NCBI RefSeq assembly: GCF_017744675.1
Contig: NZ_JAGIAV010000001.1
Span: 1-64,000 of the forward strand
Length of the DNA stretch: 64,000 nucleotides
Direction of reading: 5' to 3'
DNA from: Flavobacterium sp.
GTDB lineage: Bacteria; Bacteroidota; Bacteroidia; Flavobacteriales; Flavobacteriaceae
The notes beneath the pieces were generated by a model. That model searched no databases and was not told where the DNA came from. It worked only from the letters and a program-made list of their open reading frames with translations. Positions 7,639 through 15,691 of the stretch are shown piece after piece. Every line of letters begins with the position of its first letter. The first letter of the stretch is position 1. Made by a program: the position numbers and the translations under genes.

Positions 7639-8438
7639 TATTCTGCAGATTGAATAGTAATAGGTAGAGAGTATAATACCCTAACTTTTTTACCATTTTG
7701 CTCGCCGGGAATCCATTTTGGACATTTTTTAAGAACACGAATTGCTTCTGCTCCTGTACCGTAACCGATATCTCTTAATACTTTAATATCTGTTAACGAC
7801 CCGTCTTTTTCAACTACAAACGTAACGTAAACTTTACCTTTTAAACCTTCTTCTTCTGGAGTTTTATAATTGTTTCCTACGAATTTGTAGAACTTATCAA
7901 TACCTCCTGGGAAATCTGGTTTTACTTCGATACCAGCTGTATTATATACAGTGTTATCTTCTTGTACCACCTCTGCTACTGGTCCTTTTCCAACTGGCTC
8001 ATCAACAGTTAAAACTGCATCTGGATCTCCTTTGATAGTCTCAGCACCAACTTTTTTGTCTTTTAAATCAACAATTTTTGGTGGGTCTTCAGTTACTTCT
8101 TCCGCTTTTGCAACCACAGGCTTAACGAATTTAACCTGATCCACTTTTGGTGGCGGTGGCGGTGGCGGTGGCATGTTAGGCTTAACTTCCTCTTTTTTCG
8201 GAGGTAATTTTACCGCAGCCATCTTAACCTCTTTAACCTCTTCTTCATCTGCAGAGTCCGGTATCAAACTCGCGATAAGAGGAGCAGCAACAGCAGCACT
8301 AAAGATAAGAGAACCAATAACAAGTGCTTTCACAGTTGTTTTTCCGTTTGATTTTCTCAGCTCGTATGCTCCATATATCTTATTACGTCCTTCGAATACG
8401 ATATCAAGCCACTGATTTTTTATAATATCTAATTTCAT
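7638..8438 (-). CDS. tonB: energy transducer TonB
   Basis: Couples the proton motive force harvested by ExbB/ExbD to outer-membrane receptors. The 266-residue protein has a cytoplasmic N-terminus (EGRNKIYGAYELRK, usual in Bacteroidota TonB), one membrane helix at about 38-60, a Lys/Pro-rich periplasmic spacer with eight consecutive prolines near residue 92, and a C-terminal TonB domain from about 175 (PDFPGGIDKFYKFV, then KGKVYVTFVVEKDGS). It follows the second exbD by 39 nt and overlaps the next gene by one base. The poly-Pro tract is encoded by a CCACCG hexamer repeat. Confidence 0.93.
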   Translation of the reverse strand: MKLDIIKNQWLDIVFEGRNKIYGAYELRKSNGKTTVKALVIGSLIFSAAVAAPLIASLIPDSADEEEVKEVKMAAVKLPPKKEEVKPNMPPPPPPPPKVDQVKFVKPVVAKAEEVTEDPPKIVDLKDKKVGAETIKGDPDAVLTVDEPVGKGPVAEVVQEDNTVYNTAGIEVKPDFPGGIDKFYKFVGNNYKTPEEEGLKGKVYVTFVVEKDGSLTDIKVLRDIGYGTGAEAIRVLKKCPKWIPGEQNGKKVRVLYSLPITIQSAE

Positions 8439-8477
8439 ACTTCTTGATTTTTAAGTCGATAAAATCTAAGATTGCTC

Positions 8478-9038
8478 TTATTTTTTATCTATCACTTTTG
8501 TTTCTTCTGGTGTAAACTCAGGAACAATCGCATACGTATCAACTCCAGTGATAGCCATTTCGTCCAAGATATCAACCAAATTACGGTAATTTGATTTTTT
8601 AGTTGGTTTAATGATCACAATGATTCCGTTTTTAGGTTTCCCTAAAGCTGCAGAATAAGCCAAAACATTTTTCTTTTGTTTTAACAATTCTCTACGAATA
8701 CCATCTTTACCATATGCAATATCTTTTGGCCCCACTTTTGGTGTCGCCAATAACCCCATATAGTAAACCATTTTATTATCAGCACCTAACATTACTGTCA
8801 TAGTACGATTCTCGTCTACTTTGGTATCCTCAGTTTTCTTATTCGGATCATCATCTTTATTTGGCAATGACAAATCCATCGATTGAGGTTTTGACAACGA
8901 AGTAGTTAACATAAAGAATGTGATCAATAAGAATGCCAAATCCACCATCGCTGTTAAATCGACTTTCGAATTCTGCTTTTTACTTCTTACTTTACCACCT
9001 TTACCACCACCGCCGTCGCCGGTATTTAATTCAGCCAT
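8478..9038 (-). CDS. exbD: ExbD/TolR-type biopolymer transport protein (second copy)
   Basis: A 186-residue ExbD. A Gly-rich cytoplasmic N-terminus (GDGGGGKGGK) precedes one membrane helix, DLTAMVDLAFLLITFFMLT, whose Asp33 corresponds to the essential proton-binding Asp25 of E. coli ExbD. The remainder is the periplasmic domain. It begins 19 nt after the first exbD. Two unlike ExbD proteins in one operon are common in Bacteroidota and may form a hetero-dimer inside the ExbB pentamer; that is inference. Confidence 0.92.
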   Translation of the reverse strand: MAELNTGDGGGGKGGKVRSKKQNSKVDLTAMVDLAFLLITFFMLTTSLSKPQSMDLSLPNKDDDPNKKTEDTKVDENRTMTVMLGADNKMVYYMGLLATPKVGPKDIAYGKDGIRRELLKQKKNVLAYSAALGKPKNGIIVIIKPTKKSNYRNLVDILDEMAITGVDTYAIVPEFTPEETKVIDKK

Positions 9039-9057
9039 CTTAGTGTATATTTTTTAA

Positions 9058-9669
9058 TTAAAAGTCTCTTCCTCTCTTACCTGTAACTAAGTTAAAGGAA
9101 TTGATTTTCTGATCTTGCAAAATATCCATAATTTTTTTAATTCTTGGATATTCTTCTTTAGCATCTCCTTTAATCGCAATCTGCAATTCTTTGTCATCCA
9201 AATCAATTGTCGCTCTTCTAGAAATTAGAAGCCATTCTTTCAATTGATTATCTAATGAATCCAAAGGAATTCCAGGCTGGTTTGCTTTGGTTCTGTCCGC
9301 CGCTTTCATATCAATGATTTGCTTTAAACCTGTAATTGGCACACCAAAATCATCCATAAGAGCAAATTTGGTTTTATCTTCTTCCGAAAATTCAATACCA
9401 TATTTTGCGCCCATTCCTTCAAGAGTTCTTTTACGAACTTCTCTTCCTTTGATGTCAAAAAACACTTTCCCTTTTCCTACTGTAATAATAGCCAAATCAG
9501 TATCTGGCAGTTTACTTATCGCAACAGAAGCAGGCATATCTACAGGCAATGCCTCAGGCACTTTAGCAGTAGCGGTCAAAATAAAGAACGTTAGCAAAAG
9601 GAACGCTACATCACACATCGCAGTCATATCTGTCGATGTAGACTTTTTTTTCATTTTTATTTTAGCCAT
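9058..9669 (-). CDS. exbD: ExbD/TolR-type biopolymer transport protein (first copy)
   Basis: A 203-residue ExbD with a short basic N-terminus (MAKIKMKKKSTSTD), a single membrane helix AMCDVAFLLLTFFILTA with the proton-binding Asp20, and a larger periplasmic domain than its neighbour, with an insertion around residues 85-130. It lies 41 nt after exbB and 19 nt before the second exbD. It works with ExbB as the stator that powers TonB. Confidence 0.92.
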   Translation of the reverse strand: MAKIKMKKKSTSTDMTAMCDVAFLLLTFFILTATAKVPEALPVDMPASVAISKLPDTDLAIITVGKGKVFFDIKGREVRKRTLEGMGAKYGIEFSEEDKTKFALMDDFGVPITGLKQIIDMKAADRTKANQPGIPLDSLDNQLKEWLLISRRATIDLDDKELQIAIKGDAKEEYPRIKKIMDILQDQKINSFNLVTGKRGRDF

Positions 9670-9710
9670 TATCTTTTATTTTATTTTTTTGATATAAAAT
9701 CAAAAATTAA

Positions 9711-10535
9711 TTATTGTCTTAAACTTCCTCTGAATTTTCTGTAAGTATTCACGATTGTAGTACCAGCCTCATCGATAGAGTAAGTTAAATCGTCAATTTT
9801 AGCAGTAAAGAAGTTGTAAGAAACAATTGCTAAGATAGAAGTAGAGATACCTGTAGCAGTGTTGATAAGTGCTTCAGAGATCCCTGTTGCAAGAGCAGCT
9901 TGGTCAGGAGTACCAGCAGAAGCTAACGCACCAAACGCTTTAATCATACCAGATACAGTTCCTAATAATCCTCCTAATGTACCTAAAGATACTAAAGTAG
10001 AGATAATAGTCATGTTTTTCTCTAACATTGGCATTTCTAATGAAGTTGCCTCTTCAATTTCTTTGTGGATTACTTCTGAAGCTTCTTCGCTGTTGAATCC
10101 TTCTTTTTTAACATCTTGGTATTTTACCAAAGCAGATTTAATTGCATTTGCAACTGAACCTTGTTGTTTGTCGCAAGAAGCGATAGCAGCTTCGATGTTT
10201 CCTTCTTTAATACTTCCTTGAACGCTTTTCATGAATTTGTCAAGGTTAGTTTTTCCAGCAGCTTTACCAATAACAATAAATCTTTCAATAGAAAAAACAA
10301 CAACCATTAAAAACATACCTAATAATACAGGTACAATGAAACCTCCTTTATAAACTTGTCCTAATGTATTGATTGGATGTCCAGTTTCTGGATTACCTCC
10401 TTCGAAGTTCGCAGAGTCCCCCATGATTACTTTCCAAATAAACACCCCTACTAAGATACACGCAACAATAATGATTCCAGTAATCATTCCTCCCCCATTT
10501 GAAGTGCTTTCTTTTTTAACTTTAACGTTTGCCAT
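9711..10535 (-). CDS. exbB: ExbB/TolQ/MotA-family proton channel
   Basis: A 274-residue inner-membrane protein, the first gene of the seven-gene leftward operon. It has three helix regions: about 17-37 (MITGIIIVACILVGVFIWKV), 68-88 (FIVPVLLGMFLMVVVFSIER), and the long pair near 160-230 with GTLGGLLGTVSGMIKAF and the TGISEALINTATG channel motif typical of the MotA/TolQ/ExbB family. It forms the pentameric proton channel around ExbD. A -7 box (TAAATTTG, 10600-10607) lies 65 nt upstream. Confidence 0.94.
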   Translation of the reverse strand: MANVKVKKESTSNGGGMITGIIIVACILVGVFIWKVIMGDSANFEGGNPETGHPINTLGQVYKGGFIVPVLLGMFLMVVVFSIERFIVIGKAAGKTNLDKFMKSVQGSIKEGNIEAAIASCDKQQGSVANAIKSALVKYQDVKKEGFNSEEASEVIHKEIEEATSLEMPMLEKNMTIISTLVSLGTLGGLLGTVSGMIKAFGALASAGTPDQAALATGISEALINTATGISTSILAIVSYNFFTAKIDDLTYSIDEAGTTIVNTYRKFRGSLRQ

Positions 10536-10599
10536 TTTTTTTAATTTTAATAGTTTTAAATAATTTTTATTTTTTAGTTATATTTAACTTGTAGAGGAG

Positions 10600-10607
10600 C
10601 AAATTTA
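10600..10607 (-). promoter_or_regulatory. -7 box of the exbB-tonB operon
   Basis: TAAATTTG on the minus strand matches TAnnTTTG and lies 65 nt before the exbB start. No convincing -33 TTG is present, so the call is tentative. Confidence 0.4.
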
Positions 10608-10916
10608 TACGTTTAGTTTAAATAAAAAAACTTTTTTTAATTTAATTGACCGAAATTTAACTTCAATTTAAAAAATATCTCATTAAATTGCCGACATCAT
10701 TTTTTAAATAAAACAAAAAAAAGGACGATAATTAGAAAAATTACAACGTTTTAGTAAATATTCAAAGATTCCTTTGATATCTTCTTAAAAAGCTGAGAAT
10801 TTTTTTTTTATTAAATTTTCAATCAAAAAAAGCTTTTTCTTACTAAAAAAAACCACATAAATAACGTCCAAAAACAAACAAATACTCATATAACAATCTA
10901 AATTACAAATAAAAAC
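10608..10916. other. divergent AT-rich intergenic region
   Basis: About 310 bases of very AT-rich DNA between the divergent exbB operon and the HerA-like gene. It contains A- and T-runs but I see no gene, stable hairpin or repeat family. It presumably holds the promoters of both transcription units. Confidence 0.5.
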
Positions 10917-12434
10917 ATGAATAAAAAAGAGAATTTTATTGCAGATATAAATACAGGGTATTCTTCGAAGGGAGACAGCATTGTACTTGGAGGGGCAATA
11001 CTTGACGGTGAGCCAATTGCAGAAGCACATGTCAAAATTCCGCTGAAAACTTTAAACCGACACGGATTAATCGCTGGGGCGACTGGAACGGGAAAAACCA
11101 AAACAATCCAGGTTTTTTCGGAGCAGCTTTCTAATGCTGGAATTCCTGTTTTAATGATGGATATTAAAGGTGATTTTAGTGGTATAGCCAAAGAAGGTAA
11201 AGAAGAAGGTTTTATTACAGAACGTCATGCTAAAATAAATGTACCTTATAATGTAGCCGCATTTCCTGTTGAATTGATGTCTCTTTCTAAACAGAATGGG
11301 GTACGTCTGCGCGCTACTGTTTCTGAGTTTGGTCCCGTTTTATTTTCTCGAATTTTAGATTTGAATGACACACAGGCTGGAGTGGTGGCAGTAATCTTTA
11401 AATATTGCGATGATAATCAAATGCCTTTATTGGATTTGAAGGACATAAAAAAGGTAATCAATTATATTACTGAGGAAGGAAAAGATGAAATTGCAGCTAG
11501 CTACGGGAAAATATCAACTGCGACAACTGGAACAATCCTTAGAAAAATTATAGAATTGGAACAGCAAGGCGGTGATTTGTTTTTTGGCGAATTATCTTTT
11601 GAAACCGATGATTTGATGCGTATTGATGAAAACGGAAAAGGTTACGTTAACATCATGCGCTTGACGGATATTCAAGATAAACCGAAGTTATTTTCGACTT
11701 TCATGTTAAGTCTTTTGGCTGAAATTTACCAGAAGATGCCAGAAAAAGGAGATGCGGAACAGCCTGAATTGGTTATCTTTATTGACGAAGCGCATTTAAT
11801 TTTTAATGAAGCTAGCAAAGCGCTTTTAGAACAAATTGAAACGATTGTCAAATTAATCCGTTCTAAAGGTGTGGGAATTTATTTTGTTACACAAAATCCG
11901 ATGGATGTTCCAAGCGGAGTTTTAGCTCAGTTAGGATTAAAGATTCAGCATGCTCTTAGAGCTTTTACCGCAAATGACCGTCAGGCTATTAAAAAGACTG
12001 CTGACAACTATCCAACTTCTCCTTATTATAAAACCGACGAACTATTAACGAGTTTAGGAATTGGGGAAGCTTTGGTTACAGCTCTTAACGAAAAAGGTAT
12101 TCCAACTCCTCTTGTTGCCACAATGATGCGTGCGCCAACGAGCCGAATGGACGTTTTATCTCAATCTGAAATTGATGAAATAAACGGTAAATCAAAGCTG
12201 GTTAAGAAATACGCTGAAGAAATTGACCGTGAAAGTGCTTTTGAAATTTTGAACAAAAAACTATCAGAAGCTGCGGAAGTTGCGGCGCAACAAGAAGAAC
12301 AAGCTCCAGCAAAATCATCAAAATCTGAACCAAGCACTACAGAGGTTGTTACCAAATCTGTTTTGAAAGTTGTAACAAGCGCTACTTTTATAAGAGGTGT
12401 TTTTGGAGTTTTATCAAAATTCTTAAAAAAATAA
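10917..12434 (+). CDS. HerA-like P-loop ATPase (DUF853/YjgR family)
   Basis: A 505-residue cytoplasmic ATPase of the HerA/FtsK superfamily. Walker A is IAGATGTGKTKT near residue 55; Walker B is LVIFIDEAHLIF near residue 285; an arginine-finger/sensor region follows at IYFVTQNPMDVP. The C-terminal 60 residues are charged (Glu/Ala/Lys-rich) and poorly conserved, then hydrophobic. Members are annotated as DUF853 or YjgR. A NurA nuclease, the usual partner of true HerA, is absent nearby, and the cellular role is unknown. The gene is alone, divergent from exbB, and ends in a composite hairpin region shared with convergent kmo. Confidence 0.88.
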   Translation: MNKKENFIADINTGYSSKGDSIVLGGAILDGEPIAEAHVKIPLKTLNRHGLIAGATGTGKTKTIQVFSEQLSNAGIPVLMMDIKGDFSGIAKEGKEEGFITERHAKINVPYNVAAFPVELMSLSKQNGVRLRATVSEFGPVLFSRILDLNDTQAGVVAVIFKYCDDNQMPLLDLKDIKKVINYITEEGKDEIAASYGKISTATTGTILRKIIELEQQGGDLFFGELSFETDDLMRIDENGKGYVNIMRLTDIQDKPKLFSTFMLSLLAEIYQKMPEKGDAEQPELVIFIDEAHLIFNEASKALLEQIETIVKLIRSKGVGIYFVTQNPMDVPSGVLAQLGLKIQHALRAFTANDRQAIKKTADNYPTSPYYKTDELLTSLGIGEALVTALNEKGIPTPLVATMMRAPTSRMDVLSQSEIDEINGKSKLVKKYAEEIDRESAFEILNKKLSEAAEVAAQQEEQAPAKSSKSEPSTTEVVTKSVLKVVTSATFIRGVFGVLSKFLKK

Positions 12435-12446
12435 ACTACTATTTTA

Positions 12447-12583
12447 AACCATGTAAGTCATATAAGTTCATTTAATATAGGTATACTGAACTTGTCTTAA
12501 AAAAATAAACCCGACAGGTTTTAAAAACCTGTCGGGTTTTCTATTTAAGAAAAGTTATATTTACTTATATAACTTATATGGTA
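12447..12583. repeat. composite element: family B arms around a family A hairpin
   Basis: A 29-bp family B arm (12447-12475, AACCATGTAAGTCATATAAG...) and its inverted mate (12556-12583) enclose a family A hairpin (12507-12540). The same composite occurs at 29714-29912. It sits between the convergent HerA-like gene and kmo, where it may terminate both. Confidence 0.75.
12507..12540. terminator. family A hairpin, bidirectional terminator
   Basis: AAACCCGACAGG pairs perfectly with CCTGTCGGGTTT, with A and T runs at each side. It lies between two converging genes (ends 12434 and 12589), the position expected for a shared terminator. Confidence 0.8.
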
Positions 12584-12588
12584 AAAAA

Positions 12589-13932
12589 TTAGGCCTTTTC
12601 TAACAAAGCTAAAATTTTGTTTTCTACTTCTGGGCCATCCCAAATGTTTTCTATATTTTCCATACGAAGAACTTCTTCCATAATTACATTTTGATAATCT
12701 CCGATTGCTAAGGCTTCAGCATACGGACGATCGCTGAAAGTAACTCGGCTGTAAAGCGGAATCCATTTATCTGGATGTTTGTCTGAGAAAACCTTTTCTA
12801 TTTTCTTTTGCAGCAAGAATTTTTCATCTGCTGTTTTGGTGCTCATCTCTAAGAAATTTCGATAAGAAAGCTCTGCAATGGCATCTGCATTTGGTTTTCT
12901 GGAGATTTGATATTCGGTAAATATTTTTTTCCAGTCGTCTTGGTACTTTTCAATCATTTCACTCAAAACGGTGATATCTTCAAAACCCGCATTCATTCCT
13001 TGTCCGTAAAACGGAACTATGGCATGACAAGCGTCTCCAATAAGGGCAATTTTGTTTTCGTAAGTCCAAGGAAAGCATTTCATGGTTACCAAAGTACTTG
13101 TCGGATTTTTAAAGAAATCATTTGCTAATTCTGGAATTACCTCAATCGAATCTGGGAAGTTTTTCTCAAAGAAATCTTCAACCATTTTGCGATCTGTTAA
13201 TGATTCAAACGAATTATTTCCTTCAAAAGGCATAAATAAGGTACAGGTAAAACTTCCATCAAGATTAGGAAGCGCAATTAACATGTACTCGCCCCTTGGC
13301 CAAATATGAAATGAATTTTTATCCAATTTATGCGTTCCGTCTGGATTTGCTGGAATATTCAATTCTTTATATCCCATATTCAAGAATTCCTGAGAATAAT
13401 TGAACATGCTCTGACGCTGCATTCTGTGTCGGATTCTCGAAAAAGCGCCATCGGCACCAAAAACCATATCGAATTTTCTTTCTTCCCACTCACCTCTTTC
13501 GCTTTCTCCAATGTGAAGCGTTGCATCGTTCAAAGTAACGTCCCAAACTTTCTGTTCAAAATGAAACTCGGCTCCAGCTTCTTCGGCAAGATCGATCATT
13601 TTTCTGTTTAGTTTTCCTCTCGAAATAGAATAAATAGATTCTCCTTCCTGACCGTAGTTTTGAAAATTCAATTTATCGACCAAATGAATGGCGCGCTTAT
13701 CCATCGGAATTGCGATTTCTCGAACTGAATCACCAACGCCAACTGCATCTAAAGCTTTCCAGCCACGGTTGGACATTGCTAAGTTAATAGAACGTCCAGA
13801 AAAATTTATTTTTCGAATATCGGGGCTACGATCATAAACATGTACAGCATGACCCGCTTTTTTAAGATAAATTGCCAGAAGTGACCCTACAAGTCCTGAA
13901 CCAACAACAGCAATTTTTAATGAAGTTTGCAT
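12589..13932 (-). CDS. kmo: kynurenine 3-monooxygenase
   Basis: FAD enzyme that hydroxylates L-kynurenine to 3-hydroxykynurenine in tryptophan breakdown to anthranilate or quinolinate/NAD. The 447-residue protein has the FAD-binding fingerprint IAVVGSGLVGSLLAIYLKKAG at the N-terminus (GxGxxG), the family motif SINLAMSNRGW near residue 49, and the second FAD motif ALIGDACHAIVPFYGQGMNAG near residue 303. Length and motifs fit bacterial KMO. Kynureninase is encoded 13 kb away on the same strand; tryptophan dioxygenase and hydroxyanthranilate dioxygenase are not in the window. Confidence 0.95.
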   Translation of the reverse strand: MQTSLKIAVVGSGLVGSLLAIYLKKAGHAVHVYDRSPDIRKINFSGRSINLAMSNRGWKALDAVGVGDSVREIAIPMDKRAIHLVDKLNFQNYGQEGESIYSISRGKLNRKMIDLAEEAGAEFHFEQKVWDVTLNDATLHIGESERGEWEERKFDMVFGADGAFSRIRHRMQRQSMFNYSQEFLNMGYKELNIPANPDGTHKLDKNSFHIWPRGEYMLIALPNLDGSFTCTLFMPFEGNNSFESLTDRKMVEDFFEKNFPDSIEVIPELANDFFKNPTSTLVTMKCFPWTYENKIALIGDACHAIVPFYGQGMNAGFEDITVLSEMIEKYQDDWKKIFTEYQISRKPNADAIAELSYRNFLEMSTKTADEKFLLQKKIEKVFSDKHPDKWIPLYSRVTFSDRPYAEALAIGDYQNVIMEEVLRMENIENIWDGPEVENKILALLEKA

Positions 13933-14106
13933 CGAGGGATAATCTAATATTGGGTCGTAAAAATAACTAATAATTGTACATGAGCTGTAAAATAAATGAA
14001 CAAATTGTTTGCAAATAGTGATTCGAAAGAATTATTGGAATTTTCACTGTTTTAAAATTATAACAAATTGTTATTTTATTTGATTTATTTACAGAAATTA
14101 AACAAT

Positions 14107-14114
14107 TAGCTTTG
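14107..14114 (+). promoter_or_regulatory. -7 box before the acetyltransferase gene
   Basis: TAGCTTTG matches TAnnTTTG and lies 35 nt before the start at 14150. A TTTG at 14079-14082 is 24 nt upstream, slightly longer than the usual spacing. Confidence 0.4.
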
Positions 14115-14149
14115 CTTAAGATTTACTTCATTAGTTAAATAAAAATTTT

Positions 14150-14749
14150 ATGAATAGCGAAATTTTACAATCAGATATTATATTAGAAAACGAAAAAGTA
14201 CTTTTGATTCCTTTTGAAAGTCAAAGAAATATAGAACTCAAAGAAATTATTTTTGATGATGAGATCTGGAAATATATGGGAATGTATATTCGAAGTGATC
14301 AAGATTTCGAAAACTATATAAAAAGTACACTAAAACAAAAAACAGACGGAATTTGTTATCCGTTCCTAATTATTGATAAAGCGACCAATAAAGTTGCCGG
14401 AAGTACCCGTTATGGCTATTTAAATCACGCAAGCCAAAAATGCGAAATTGGATGGACTTGGTACGGAAAAGCATTTCAGGGAACAGGATTAAACCAAGCA
14501 TGCAAATTTGAGCTCTTGAATTTTGGGTTCGAACAAATTCAATTTAGAAGAATACAATTCAGTGCAGACTTTGAAAATATAAGATCCCAAAAAGCCATTA
14601 AAAAATTAGGGGCTATAAAAGAAGGTTTTTTTAGAAATAATTACGTCGATTCTGAAGGAAAAAGTAAAACCGATGTTTACTTTAGCATTATATCAGAAGA
14701 ATGGAAAAAAACTAAAAAAGAATATTTTGGCGAGTTCCTATATATTTAA
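14150..14749 (+). CDS. GNAT acetyltransferase, RimJ/RimL type
   Basis: A 199-residue acetyl-CoA-dependent N-acetyltransferase. The RimJ/RimL-like layout is visible: NEKVLLIPFESQRNIELKEI at the start, the acceptor-site strand KVAGSTRYGYLN, EIGWTWYGKAFQGTGLN (acetyl-CoA pyrophosphate loop region) near residue 105, and SQKAIKKLGAIKEG near residue 148, a hallmark of the family. The substrate (a protein N-terminus, amine or small molecule) cannot be deduced. It is followed by an AraC regulator 69 nt downstream on the same strand. Confidence 0.85.
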   Translation: MNSEILQSDIILENEKVLLIPFESQRNIELKEIIFDDEIWKYMGMYIRSDQDFENYIKSTLKQKTDGICYPFLIIDKATNKVAGSTRYGYLNHASQKCEIGWTWYGKAFQGTGLNQACKFELLNFGFEQIQFRRIQFSADFENIRSQKAIKKLGAIKEGFFRNNYVDSEGKSKTDVYFSIISEEWKKTKKEYFGEFLYI

Positions 14750-14818
14750 TAGTAATTGAAAAAATCTTAATTTAGTCTATAATTTAAGATTTTAAAATAC
14801 TATTCAGTTAACTCAAAA

Positions 14819-15613
14819 ATGCAACTATACTCAGAACATTACGTTAGTCAAAAATCGGAGCGGTTTGTCAATAAAATCTGGTGTCTGGATAATAGTATTG
14901 GCGAAAGTGTAATTGAAAACAAACTGGTTCTACCAAATGGCTGTTTTAATTTGGCAATTGTGAGCGGCAATTCAATTGAAGTTCATACGAGCCAAAATAA
15001 ATATGAAATGAATAACGGAATTTACTTCTGCTCTCAAATGACCAATAAGGTTCTGGTGAATATTCGGCCAAAAACAAAAATTACCATAATACAGCTCCAC
15101 GCTTGGACACTTTCTATGTTTCTGAAATATGATTTGAGCAATTTTTCCGATTCGATTATCAAAATTGATGCTGCTGAGTTGCCTTTTAAAGTCGAGATTC
15201 CATTTGATATTGAAACCTTATTACAAATTATTAATGTTTACTTTGAAGGATTATCTAATTTAAATTCGAAAGAAAATACAATTGAAAAAATCTGCGAAGT
15301 AATAAGGCTTCACGAAGATGAGATTTCGGTTTCGGAAATAAGCAAGCTATTAAATTCTTCGCAGCGTTTGCTTCAAATGAAATTTAAAACCGCTACCGGA
15401 CTTACCATCAAAAAATATATTCAGATTTTAAAATTCAGAAAATCGGTTGATCAAATGCTCAATGCCGATTTAGGAAAACTAAGCCTAACAGAAATTGCAC
15501 TTTACAACAAGTATTTCGATCAATCGCATTTTATCAGAAAGTTTAAAGATGTGACCAAAACAACTCCCAAAATGTTCAATCCTGATTTGTATTTTCTTTC
15601 ACAAAAAAGATAA
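14819..15613 (+). CDS. AraC-family transcriptional regulator
   Basis: A 264-residue regulator. The N-terminal half (SEHYVSQKSERFVNKIWCLD, VLPNGCFNLAIVSG) matches the DUF6597-type sensor domain often fused to AraC regulators. The C-terminal half has two helix-turn-helix motifs: ISVSEISKLLNSSQRLLQMKFK near residue 165 and LSLTEIALYNKYFDQSHFIRKFKDVTKTTP near residue 220. It lies directly upstream of two secreted serine hydrolase genes in the same direction, which makes them candidate targets; this is inference from position. Confidence 0.88.
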   Translation: MQLYSEHYVSQKSERFVNKIWCLDNSIGESVIENKLVLPNGCFNLAIVSGNSIEVHTSQNKYEMNNGIYFCSQMTNKVLVNIRPKTKITIIQLHAWTLSMFLKYDLSNFSDSIIKIDAAELPFKVEIPFDIETLLQIINVYFEGLSNLNSKENTIEKICEVIRLHEDEISVSEISKLLNSSQRLLQMKFKTATGLTIKKYIQILKFRKSVDQMLNADLGKLSLTEIALYNKYFDQSHFIRKFKDVTKTTPKMFNPDLYFLSQKR

Positions 15614-15691
15614 ATTTTCGCTTTTGTACAATTTTGACACTATCGATTGAACTACTATTGCGGAATCAATAATCATCAATCAATCATCAAC

